Source of the DNA: Ascidia mentula
Lineage: Eukaryota > Chordata > Ascidiacea > Phlebobranchia > Ascidiidae
DNA length: 64,000 bases
Direction of reading: 5' to 3'
Assembly: GCA_947561715.1 (NCBI GenBank)
Contig: OX387197.1
Location: 20,568,266 to 20,632,265, forward strand
Made by a program: the position numbers and the translations under genes. Below the pieces are notes generated by a model. The model did no database searches. It worked only from the letters and a program-made list of their open reading frames with translations, and was not told where the DNA came from. This document shows, piece by piece, positions 1-13,037 of this stretch. The first letter of the stretch is position 1. Every line of letters begins with the position of its first letter.

Positions 1-1154
1 TAACGTTTCAAGTAAGCAACACTAGTATAACACGGATTTATTTGCAAAGCAAAAACTATACGTCAATATTATGAAATTACAATTAAAACACAATTGCTTA
101 CAAATGGTTAAACCACACGTTAAATCTTTAACTTGTTTGTCTCAAAATCCTACAAGAACAACTTGTCAAAGGAGATGGCAACATTCGTCAGCAGGAACTT
201 CGGGCATTGGATTCCGAATGCGGGATTTTCTACCACATTTAACAAACACTTGTTGATATTGTTTTGGCGGCGTCATATTTTCAGTACCTTCTTTGGAAAT
301 GGTGTTTGCTTTGTCAGATTTTTCACAAATATTTTTTACTTCCATAATTATTTGGTCAAATTAAAACTCATTTATTTACCTTGTACGCTGCACAAAAACA
401 ATTTTTACTAATGTTTGTAAAACCATAGCAGACTATACCAAAGACTATAGGCTACATGTTTGCACAGAGCTCTGTGCCTTTCCTTAGTTCATACAATGGC
501 CTATGTAACTCAAAAGCCTTTTGAGCACCTAAACACATTTTGCGGTACAAAGCACGTAAACAGCTCTGTAGTTTCCTGTTTACAATATATGTAAAGCCCT
601 GCTAAGCCCATGTCGCGTTTGTAAGCCTTTTTGGTTTTCGGTTTCGCTATAATACAAACAGCGTCGTATGATCAGTTTCGTATTTGAAAAGCAAATACGT
701 TCGCCTGATGCTGCATGCATATAACCTATCATGCGCCTTGTCGTTGTGTCGAGGAGACACAAATCAACATATCAACAGCATTTTTTAAAGCTTAAATTCT
801 CATTAAAGCAATTAAGTTGTATTACTCTTCGTTGTGAATTAAATCGCCTTTGTATATTCCAACGCAAATTTTATGTCACTTTAATAGTACACTTGTTGAG
901 CCGGCGCGAACCACAACAATTAACGCACCTGTGGTTCGAACTTGAGACTATGAGTCAAGCACTTCATTTCAGGCGATCAACCACGACAAAAAATGCATAC
1001 ACACAGTTACAATAAAGGTGATAGACCCATGCCGAAGTGTAACTTCATATCATTAGGATATGTAATGACATATTGCCATCAGTTTAATTACAAAAAAAAT
1101 GATAGTGAAAGTGACACGCAGCGTGTATATTTTTTGTAACAGCACTTTTTGTGT
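1..1154. other. Left flank, no gene identified
   Basis: No convincing exon on either strand. The right end should hold the 3' UTR of the minus-strand CaaX gene that follows. A tRNA-like stretch near position 925-987 is listed separately. Open frames here are short and have no splice-supported neighbours. Confidence 0.5.
925..987 (-). repeat. tRNA-like stretch, possible SINE head
   Basis: Read on the minus strand, the segment has an A-box-like start (GTGGTTGATCGCC), an anticodon-arm-like middle containing GACTCATAG, and a B-box-like AGTTCGAACC. This is the order of a pol III internal promoter. The arms do not pair well enough for a working tRNA gene, so a tRNA-derived SINE fragment is the better guess. 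A chance match cannot be excluded. Confidence 0.28.
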
Positions 1155-3808
1155 TCACATTAACGCGCAACAACTTTTTGTAGCTTTTCCCTTTTTAGCC
1201 GGTTTTAGTGCCTCTTCGCCACGGGAAGTTCCAGGAGCGGTTTCGTGTTGTAGAGGTTGCGTTTCGCTGGCTTGGGCATTGCTTTTGTTTGCTGATTCCG
1301 CGCCAGGCAACACGTCTGTTTCTTTCTGCGAAGAGCCTTCAGGTTCGGAAGTACTCGACTTGCCATTTTGCGATGTCCCGGCTTCAATGGCTGTATTTTG
1401 CGGTTCAACATATGGTTCTGATTTGCGATCTTTCGACTCTTGTTGTGACTGTTCTTTGACTACTGTACTTAAAATATCCGTTTGGCATTCTGCTGTTTCA
1501 GCAGGTTTCTGTAAAACAATGAGATGCAGAACAAAATACCTGTGACGGTAATAGTTTATTTGTTTGATATAATGTACCGCATTTGCAACAAGCTCTCAAG
1601 ACTTAAAGAAGCTAGTCGCAAAATCCACACAAGCGTCATATCAACACTAAAACTAATGGAGGTTAAGACCCTTACGTTGTCAATTAGTTGCGCTGTTTCC
1701 TGAGCATCGTCTATTTGTGTTTCATTTTTCGGTTGGACGTCAAGTACTACATCTGGCGGTGCGGGAAGTTCATCTTGTGCTTCCTCGTTCTGGAGCAGCG
1801 GAGGCAAAGGAAGATCCTCTTCCATTGAACCCCTCAAGTCAGCGGATGGTGGTGGGGATGGCAATTGGTCCGTATGTAGTATGTCTCCGGGAGGACTTGG
1901 AAGTCCCTCAGGAGGCGATATAATTAAGCTAGGAGGAGGGACGGGTATTGTCGCTTCTTCGGTCTCTTGCAAAGAAGGAGGAGGGGGCAAGTCGACTTGG
2001 ACTGCCTCTTCATCTATAGGTGGTGGCGATGGAAGATCTGCAGGCTGGACATGGTTTTCAGAGCTCTGGAGCATATCTTTGGATGGGGCAGGCAACAAAC
2101 TTTCTTCAGACGTTTTATCGAATTCATCGTCAAGCTCGCCTTTATCCTTAGGAGTTTCTTTGACAAGCAAAAATGCATCCTGGATGGCAGATTCCGCAAT
2201 CTTTTCTGCTGTCACTCGTATTTCGTTTTCTTGAATTGCTTTTTCTTCATCAGTGACAGTTTCGGGTGACGTGTTATTTTCCGATTTGTTTGAACCAGCA
2301 TTGCCATTTACCTTTTCTGATCCCTGGGGAGTATCTTGGTCATCTATTTGACCCTCTGTTTGCAATATTGTGTTGATTGGCAAATTTATATCCTTATTGT
2401 GACCGTATTTGGGTGGCATATCTAACGAATTATCAGCCACGTCTTCCGCATAAGTTAGAGGAGTGGAAAGCTGTTCAATGTCATCGACGTGTTCTTGTGC
2501 ATCGTTTGTAACGCTTTGTCCGTCCTCGCGCTCCGTAATGGAAGAGATTGAACTTTTTGTAAGATCAGGTTCAAAGGTATCTGGTAATCCTTCATCGGAA
2601 AGTTCAATAAGATCATCCCCGCTGTAAGATCCATCTTCAGTTTCGGTGCTTTCGGCTTCTTCGGCGCTTAATAGTTCTGCTCGATTTTCTGCAAAATGAA
2701 CAATTATGCACACATAAATCAGGCTAAACGCCTATTCAGTTCTTGTTAACTATGCTTCAAACATATTGATTGAAAATGACCTTAGTATAGAGACACAATC
2801 TAATTTCCGCTGAAATCCGGTCAGGGCATTGGGAGAAAAATATTGAAAATCGATAGGTGTACTGTCGAATGCAGGCATGGGACCCGCAAAACATCTGTGC
2901 ACTTTTCCTGAAGTATGTTTCATAATTCATGAAAATGCGCCTCAGGAAACTACACGATACACCTCAATATATAATATTGTCGTTAGACAATATATCAGCA
3001 ACGCGCGCTGCAATACGTAGTTAAAATAATATGTTAATAAGCATGCTGACCGTCAAAAAACGTCGTTCTACCTTTGACTACCAACAAACAAACAACAGGA
3101 AATAGCTGAAATGTCCGTGCTGACATATTCCCTCGAATCTCTTACGACAAACAATGCCCTTTGACAAAAAAAATAACCGTACGTTTATCATCCATTGCAG
3201 CGTTGTTTAGCTGACTTAATAAGTTTGCTTCTTTTTCAGTAACTCCGCTCTGTACTTGCAGGGTGATCTCGAACGTTGACAAAGGGCGAGCAGCTTTTGT
3301 TACTCTCTGTAAGCAAATAAAACAAACTATGTTTGTTGACAAGTTCATACTTGCAGCGTCGATAATACAACTATTTCGCTCTGACTTTTAAATCGTCACA
3401 ATTAAAACATAAATTAAAAACTCTGCTTTCAGTTAAATAGTACTTAAAAATGGATATTTGTGATGACAAACATCTGTGTACTACAACTAATACTGCTTAT
3501 ACACACTCAGCTAGGAACCGTCTTGCATACGAATGTTGCTTATGCAGATAATCCGCACATTTCCAGAAAGGAAATGTTTGGAACATCTGTTATGTCTGGC
3601 TTTGTCATGCATTTCTGTCCCCAAAGGCTCGTATTGATCCATGCCTCTCTGGATGACTGTTATCACAAACAAGCGGCGATTTTCCAGAAAGAAGGCCAAT
3701 ACGCAGAGGTCTGGTTAACCTTCTCGTGGAAGATCCGCCCTAGGTTTTAAGCCGGTCGCCAGGTTATCACGCAACGTGCGGAAGTTTGTTTACCTTTTTA
3801 GCATCCAT
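1155..3808 (-). CDS. Acidic proline-rich CaaX protein, possible paralemmin relative (501 aa)
   Basis: Four coding exons read on the minus strand: 3808-3794 (MDAKK), 3306-3183, 2688-1676 and 1508-1155. Phases match at every junction and the sum is 502 codons including the stop. Exon 2 contains FEITLQVQSGVTEKEANLLS, which resembles the conserved paralemmin stretch EIT..VTGE..LS. The large third exon is acidic with several P-S-P-P-P / L-P-x-P-P blocks. Near its middle is VTAEKIAESAIQDAFLLVKE, whose small and hydrophobic residues are spaced like a PKA-RII-binding (AKAP) helix. The protein ends KKGKATKSCCALM: a basic stretch, a second cysteine and a CaaX box (CALM), so farnesylation and plasma-membrane anchoring are expected. 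Paralemmins are prenylated proteins that shape plasma membranes. The usual N-terminal coiled coil is not seen, so the family call is tentative; the gene model is firmer. Confidence 0.6.
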
Positions 3809-4739
3809 CTTGTTTCAGGATCTATGACCTATAGTGTCCCGAGAATCGTGTTTTAACTGCAGATCGCCGTTGTTGCACCTTGACAAGCCAACTGTCTCAC
3901 CAATACAATAAAAAGGTAAAAACGAACATAAAAATTGCAACCTGGTATAAAGTTTTGCTGCAGACTCAACCGCCCTTTGATCTACGCGCGTGCTGCTTAT
4001 TTTGAAAAGAAAGTTAGCTGACCTAACTTCCTTGCTATAGATTGTTGCAACGACTGGAGGTTGCGATAGGTACTATACACTGGTTTGCCATACCGGATTT
4101 TGAATGGCGGTATATAGGCAACGCATAGGAGACTGATTAATCGCACGTCTCTCTGCACAACCCTACTGGGTGACGTCATTCGTAACGTATAATGCTTGGG
4201 TGTCAAAAGCGTCGCATCCGTTGGTACATCACATTTTAATCTTGTAATTAAACGTCAATTATTAACTTAAATGCTAAAACGTAAATAATTTGTTCATTCA
4301 ACAAGATTTAAAAAATCATCATAATTTTGTTATTTTTAATGCAAAGAGCAAAATAGTTATTTTCAGTGTAAAAACAATACAGCGCAAACATTTAGGAATA
4401 GAAGATTGGCACTACGTACTGCAAAAATCAACAAATTGTTTTCTTTCCAGAAAATCGCATCACTGGTCCAATCTTCAATAAGTAGGCTACCATATATATT
4501 TAGGCCACAGCAAGACTTAAGTGAACTTCAGGTTTAAGTGTATATCAGCAAGTGGAATAATACTTAAACACCCAACAACCTGGCCTACTCAACGTGATGT
4601 TTGCAGGTATGGACAGAAATTAAAAACGAAACGGACTTTGCGAAAACTACGATGTTCGCTATATCTAAAGAACGTTTGCGGTACTGCATAAAAGGCACTG
4701 TGGACGTAAATACAACAACCGACTGACAATATTTCAATG
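3809..4739. other. Spacer between the CaaX gene and EFCAB7
   Basis: Both neighbours are on the minus strand, so this stretch must hold the CaaX gene's promoter or 5' UTR and the EFCAB7 3' UTR. I see no coding exon that joins to either gene. Confidence 0.5.
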
Positions 4740-7700
4740 CTAATCAAACAATTCTTGCAAACTGGAACCCTTCCTGTTGTTCGAACGCCTGGACGCATTT
4801 GAGGTTTTGCGACTGCCGCTGGTCGGCGAGCTGGAAATAAGGCACTGATAAACCCATTCCTCTTGTGGGTTTAAAGGTAATGAATGGTCGAGAAGCTGTA
4901 AAGAAAAAACAGACGAATTACACATGATATACAAAGGTTAGCTGATTGCATCGACAGAACTTATCTTTATGGATACAATACATATTAAAAAAGCAACATT
5001 TAAACCTCAACGCAAATCATAACTATACCGTTTTAGAGAAGGGGAAAATTTGCAAAGGAATGACGTTCTTTCCTTTCATGGTCATGCAATTTTTCGCCAT
5101 GGAGCAGTCAGCTTGGCAACGTATAGTCTGCGATGTCTACAACAAAATCCAACAGTGATTGAACGAACTTGAACTGTAATTAAAACTATAATTTAAAATC
5201 AGTAGTGTTGACTTGCAAACCTTATTTTCAAGTGCAGTTGAAGTTCGAAAATCACTGGTATAAATGTGCCAAACTAATCCCTCATTGCAGTTGATTTTGT
5301 GAGTAACGTTCCTTTGGGAAATACTGTCTATAAATCCGTTTGTAATTTCGTCGTCTTTGCCAGAACCCAAATGTGAAACAGCAAGACTGGCTTTGCAATC
5401 TTTTGTGTGTATGTTTATTTCGAAAGGGCATCCCTGTCACAAACAACAATGTTAATGTAACAGTAATTGGAACATATACCAATATTACTACAGAAAAAAA
5501 TGAATTAATCACTTTTCTTTTATCTGTTGGATAGTATCCAACATACCTGATCCATTTCTAGGTTGGTATTAAACCCAATGTGCTTCATTATGTCTGCGAA
5601 TTCCTGCTGTGCATCAGCACCATCCTCTTGAGCTTGCATTAAATGCAACTTAATAAAGCCTTCCTTTGTGATTTGATCATTTTTCATTTCCAGATTTTCT
5701 ACATATAATGTTGAATAAAACTTTCAAAACTCAAACAATTTGCAAAGTTAGCAATAAACTGTATGCAAGTAAGTTCACAGATCAAACAGACCAAAAAACT
5801 TCAAGAATAAAGATGTAAATGCTGTGTACAACATGTTTCATTTACATATATTATTATTAAATATAAGACTTTAAAAGCATACAACATGTTTACCATGAAC
5901 AACTTGCCATGCATCATCATCTACTTCCTCATCACTAGTCATCATTTGATACCAATTAAATTCATTTCTGTTGAGCAAACCGTTTCCATCCAAGTCACAT
6001 AATTGAAATACATCACCCAAGGCAGATCTATAAACAGAAAAAGTTAGACAATGTATCATAATTCGATGAATTAGACCTTACCTAAAAGCTCGAGACAGCT
6101 GATATTCATCATTTTGATCTTTTCGCACAAGCTGAATATCTCCAGGAATGTCAACCCTTCTGGGTTTCAATTGGCAGCCAGAGGTATAGGGAACTATCTT
6201 GTATGAACCACTTCTCAGATCACCTCTCCAATACCATTGCTAAACAGTTAAATAATAGCTAAAATATACTGGGAAATTTAAGTTTCTTACTACTTCATCT
6301 TTGGATTCACTAAATGCCACCAGTGTGTGTTTTCCTTGGTCTGATTCTCGATATATAAAAACTCCAGCATCCACATTTGAGTTCCGATTCTCTACAAATT
6401 TTTTATGTTTCATTTCGAAATATTACATGAAACAATGAGCTCTCACCATTACTGCCTAATAAGTAGGGTTTGATGGTTATCCACACATTGGATGCAAAGG
6501 GCAGTTCAAATTTGTAAATGTGGCTAACAATCGTATTACCTTCATCATCATCAATAAAAAAGCATCCTTTGCTATGTACATGATTCCAGCCCTACAATCA
6601 GTGTTTTATAGTAATTCTGTTTAAAAGCAAATTAAGTAAAATAAACACCTTAAGTGTTTTAGGTTGATCTGCATTTGATTTTAAATTTATTCCAGAAGCC
6701 TTCACTTTAATTGCGTTATCAAGCCTTTGAAGGATAACTTGTTCTTTCCTAGATGAAGATGTTGGTCGTGCTGTTGAACTTTGTGAGGAATATGCATCAC
6801 TTTGGTTCTCTACTACTTCTTTTCGACTTACAGCGGAAGATGGCCTAGCAGCAGAACTTCCTAAAATTTAATCACAAGTTATGAAGTGATAAATGTGGGG
6901 AAACAATACATACTTTTTGTGGGAACTGGCTTTTGCACATTTGAAGACTTGTTTTGTCCCGACATCATTTTTTGAACGTTGAAGTTTTTGCATTCATTTG
7001 ATGTTGACATAACCATTGCTGAAAACTGTGGGACAAGAAATTAAATTATATACACTTTACTCTTATGGCAAAAATGGTTTACCTAAATTGGGCTTATATT
7101 TTATCTTACCTCTTCATAGTCCAGTTTTCCATCTTTATTAATATCTGCCATATCCATAATCTTTTTAACTTCACTGTGTGTCATCTTTTCTCCTCTCTGG
7201 AAAAAGATTTAGAAGTGAAATAAATAAATATGTCGTTATAGAACAGGAAAAGTTGAGAAAACATTGCTTACTGAAGTTAGAACTCTATAAAGCTCTGATT
7301 CTGAAATAAATCCATCTCCATTTACATCAATTTTTTTAAAAGCAGATATTAACTGAGTTCGGTTTGTTGCTTTCATTTCCTTGGCAATCTTGAAAAATTC
7401 ATCATAACTTACAGCTCCTGGAAATAATTTTTTAAATCAGGACTACAGGTTAGATTTGTTACAAAATTGGCGCAATACCAGCACAGTTGCCCCAAATTGC
7501 ATTGATTTGCTTTCCAGTTGGATTTTTTCCAGCATACTGGAGTACTGTTGAAAGTATGACAATATTTGATAAAGAGCATCATGGAGTTTATATATTAAAT
7601 ACACAACTATACAAGTTTAACCTTGAGTAAGTTCCTGTCGTGTGTGAATGCTCTCGCCTACGTCTTGAATAACGTTTAAGTATGCGGCTCTGTATGTGGT

Positions 7701-7775
7701 ATCATCATCCTGCAAAAGACGCTTACCAGCAAAACTTCTTTCCGAGAGCAAGCTTCCCTTTCTGCTGTTCGGCAT
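4740..7775 (-). CDS. EFCAB7: EF-hand calcium-binding domain protein 7 orthologue (647 aa)
   Basis: Fourteen minus-strand exons were traced: 7775-7622, 7544-7479, 7417-7272, 7196-7110, 7025-6914, 6860-6649, 6591-6447, 6391-6291, 6239-6082, 6027-5894, 5698-5547, 5433-5221, 5136-5029 and 4895-4740. Phases agree throughout and give 648 codons; human EFCAB7 has 629 residues. Landmarks match the family in order: YAGKNPTGKQIN, the EF-hand DVNGDGFISESEL, a second EF-hand ADINKDGKLDYEE, the HSKGCFFIDDD block, a third EF-hand DLDGNGLLNRNEF, GCPFEINIHTKDCKA, and the terminal LPLNPQEEWVYQCL. Vertebrate EFCAB7 acts with IQCE at the base of cilia to tether the EVC-EVC2 complex in Hedgehog signalling. The C-terminus carries an extra Ser/Arg-rich tail. 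The gene is divergent from the calcyphosine-like gene, with about 700 bp between the two start codons. Confidence 0.93.
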
Positions 7776-9535
<1,760 letters not shown>

Positions 9536-10332
9536 ACTGTGCTGTGCGGTTTCCCGCTGTTTCTTGTTTACTCCGCACCACACTCTGCAGTGCAAATGTT
9601 TTGCCTTTGTTGGTGTTTATTCTTTGCTCAGTGTGTGGCAAAAGTATTGAGCATTATTCTTGATGTATACTTTTTAGCGACTGTTGCAATTGTGCCTTTT
9701 AGCAGTTACGATTTTGCAAGTACATTTCCGTATCCAATCACCTTTAACATTTGACCTTTTAACTCCAAAAAATATTAGCGTTTCGCATGAGCGAAAACTG
9801 CTTACGACTGGTTTTAACTTTTGCCGCTCTTTCCTATGCATATTTTTATACATCCATCAGGTGCTTTTCCAACCGTTGATGTAGTTATCATCCTTAACAC
9901 TTTCTGCATTAAAGTTTCATCCAAGAAAATAGTCTTACTTTGTAAACTTTTGTTTATCTGTAGCATTCGCTGTAATTTTCGCTTCAACGCATTTTAATTT
10001 GTAATCATAGTTTGAATGTATAATAAATGAATATTAGCATTATTGTTTATAGTATAGCTCACTGGGATATATTATAACAACAGAAACACTGACAGTGCTT
10101 GGTGTCGCTACGCCATCTGAACGGTGACTTATTTTTGTCCTTAGAATGTTTTCACGACGTAACACTAACCAAAGTATTAACACAGAAGCAATTCCGTTCC
10201 AATTACGCAACGAATATTTTTTCTATACGTAGTGTTGGTGACATGTTTCCGTAAAGTGCGTATAACTAGCCGGTTTGGATGATTGAAATCATCGTCTTTG
10301 CATTCGAATGAATTTAACACGTATTCCCTGAA
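9536..10332 (+). other. 3' UTR of the calcyphosine-like gene and spacer
   Basis: Open frames here are short and without splice support. A poly(A) signal lies at 10022. The promoter of the ShK-domain gene should sit in the last few hundred bases. Confidence 0.5.
10022..10027 (+). terminator. Poly(A) signal AATAAA
   Basis: AATAAA about 490 bp after the calcyphosine-like stop codon, in an AT-rich stretch. It is the likely cleavage and polyadenylation signal for that gene. Confidence 0.45.
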
Positions 10333-11461
10333 ATGAGAAGTTTCGTTCTAGTGATTGTGTTGTGTATCTGTGGTAGAACAAGGCATGTTGGTGCCCAAAA
10401 CATAACAGCAACTCTACAGTTGGACGATGAAGTCTCCAATGACCTATCTACGTTTTTGCAATGTAAGTGTGTGGATTAATGAGAAGATTTAACGTATAAA
10501 CGTAAATTTTGTTTAATGTGCCATTACTTATAACCTAAATGACGTGGAAAGCCTTTTTTCACCCATGTCTACTCAGGAGGTACAGATTTTGTTATGCAAG
10601 TTATAAAATAAAGGACTGTGCTTACTGGCATACCTAGGGCAACACAGCAGCAAAAATACAAAACTTTATTCAACTTGTGCGATTATAGGTAAATTGTGCA
10701 ACAAACAAGACTGGAGTAGTTGCCGATTGTTAGCAGTCATGGGACGATGTAATGGAATATATAAATCTTTCTGCCCACACGCTTGTGGAATTTGTTCGTC
10801 GTGCTCACATGTGGTTGGCATTACAGGTAAAATTTATTTTTTTGCAGTTAGTTGAAGCTAAAATCTGTCACACAACAAATTTAAAATTAAATTGGGTACA
10901 AATTTTAAGTGTAATAATTTTATACCAAGTTTTTGTTTATTAGGACAGGGCGTTGGAACTTGTGTTGATGAGTTGGAGTGCTGTTCCAAAATCAACGATA
11001 TCTGTGAGCTCGAAAGTGCGAAAACATTATGTAAATCAACATGCGGGTATTGCTCAGCTACAACGAACACAGGGCCTCCATGTTCATCAGGTCGGTAAAT
11101 TTTACATAGCTGTTTATCCTCTGAACTACCAAGTTGCAAACAATTAGATGTCAGACAATAAAAACTCTTGATAAAGAAACACACTGGCAACAACTTTGTG
11201 GCATCTGTGCAAAAGTGCGAAGTGGAACGCGAAAGTAGGCTATTTAAGTTGGGAAAAGAGATTTTTTGCTCCTTTGCAGCCTGTTTAATTTTACGCCTAT
11301 TTGTTTCGTTAATCTTACGTCCAATTGCGTTTGCAGATTGTGGAGACCATTGGAACAACGCTACTTGTCTATGGATCAAGAAAAATGGATTTTGCGAAAC
11401 CAAACCTAGCTTTGCTAACAATTGCCAAGAGTCCTGTAAATTGTGTACAAAGTGCGATTAA
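10333..11461 (+). CDS. Secreted protein with three ShK-type domains (179 aa)
   Basis: Four exons (10333-10462, 10689-10826, 10944-11090, 11337-11461) sum to 180 codons with phase-1 junctions throughout. Exon 1 starts with a signal peptide (MRSFVLVIVLCICGRTRHVGA). Each later exon encodes one six-cysteine ShK-type module. The first has CPHACGIC, the second CKSTCGYC and the third NCQESCKLC, the usual C-x3-C-x2-C ending. Phase-1 domain-per-exon architecture suggests growth by exon shuffling or duplication. ShK domains occur in potassium-channel-blocking peptides and in many secreted enzymes and matrix proteins. No catalytic domain is attached here, so the function is unknown. Confidence 0.85.
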
Positions 11462-13037
11462 TTGTATTTGTGTTGTTACGTTTTGCAAAAGGAACTCATT
11501 TACCTCATAGAATACCTCGAAGTAACCTCAATATAAGCTTGTCTAAAAAACGACAATCGTAGATTTTCCGGAAAAGGTTTGTAAGTGGATCACAGCTGGA
11601 CCCCTTTTCGGAGACAGTGTATAGTCGTAGTGTATTTTTTCACAAAACATGTGACGTTTAACTTTCTTACACCACGAGCTATGATCTGTGAGACCAAAAG
11701 CCAAGATCTGTGAGATCACATTGCGATATGTTAGACCGAAATCCATGATCTGCAAATATATGGGACAAAAGTAATATTTGCTGCGATTGCGCGACAAAGG
11801 AGACTTAGAAGAAGTAGCACAAGTTGAAAGACGTAAAGCAAGCGAGATAACTACCGAAGTCGTCAGAAAGACGGAGTGCAAATGTAAGAGTAGAATGCGG
11901 TTTAAAAAGACCAAGTTTTTTTGTAACACTAAATTTTAAACACTTTAATTACCGCTGAAAGCGGCATATTTTTGTTTGGTCTATTGCAAATACAAATCTA
12001 TTACGCAACAATGCCGATTCTTACCAATGCTATAACAACTGCTGCCTTGCGTAACAATCCACGAGACACTTGTGTTTGTCATGATTGTAACGGTGATAAT
12101 ACAGGTCGTTTAAAACGAGCTTAACGCCTAGTATAAAGTATGGGTCTTCGGACAAATTTAGACAAAATCCAGGGGTGACAATACAAACGTTGTCGCCCCT
12201 AAATCGTCGCCTATTGTTCCAGGTGCGGCATTTTGCCTTTTTGAACCTATATGTAGGAAGATTGAAACTAATTATGATAATGGTGATTAAACCTTACAAC
12301 CACGATATTGCAACTATTCTAGTTCATCAACCTGCAAAATCGCACACAACTATTTACTTTTGCTTGTGGTAACCACGTGGACCAGAGTACGTCTTTGCAT
12401 GTCGGCTGCTTCGAGACTATTATGGGTGGCGGCGGCACGTTTTAAAAATCGATAACATCGATCCACTTTTTACGTTTTTTTGGTTAGGTGCTGTGTGTGG
12501 CAATGAGTTTTTGACAGGTTACGCGTACCTAAATCATTATGCCTCATTACCAGTTAGATCAATTGTAAACTTCTCGCATTTGTCAAGTTTTATGTGAACA
12601 AAATGATCAAGTCTTATGAAGCAAGGTTATATGTTCGACTTGCACATTAGAATCATAGTTAATAAAATATATTATTGACATATAAACTAGGAAATAAAAT
12701 AGTAAGTTTTGCTGTATACATATTACCACGAAATGCCCAGTCCGTGTTTTGTTTAATCATTTTGACATTGCACCAGTAAATACTTCTGTTTATTTGCGAA
12801 GTGTTTTGAATCGCACAGCGCCACATACGCAAATGAATTTGTGTAAAGAGCTTTTCTGGCGGAAATCAACATTTTGTCACAGTTCTTTCTTTCTCCACTT
12901 TCACCAGATAAACATATTGCTTGCATAACTCTATTTTGTTCAATTAGATTTCTGAATGACATGTGTTACTAACTTACTGCAAGTTAGCCAATGTAAAACA
13001 TTACATTTATAATTTGAAAGCAATATTAGTATTCCGA
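11462..13037. other. Spacer between the ShK gene and RAVER
   Basis: Contains a dispersed repeat (listed separately) and a 37-codon open frame at 12011 with a small Cys motif (CVCHDC). No intron-supported gene was found. The RAVER promoter is expected near the right end. Confidence 0.45.
11680..11925 (+). repeat. Dispersed repeat, copy A
   Basis: Shares blocks in the same order and strand with 26665-26915. These include repeats of GATCTGTGAGACC-like units, an ATTGCTGCGATT-like core, and AAGACGTAAAGCAAGCGAG followed by TAACTA. Ends are not sharp and no clear terminal repeats or target duplication could be seen. Probably an old non-autonomous element. Confidence 0.6.

Noticed and set aside
10858-11421. 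187-codon open frame on the minus strand
   Set aside because: It is the reverse shadow of the ShK gene, whose exons, phases and cysteine motifs are convincing on the plus strand.
12011-12124. 37-codon frame with a CVCHDC motif as a small gene
   Set aside because: Length is within chance expectation and there is no signal peptide, splice support or second exon.
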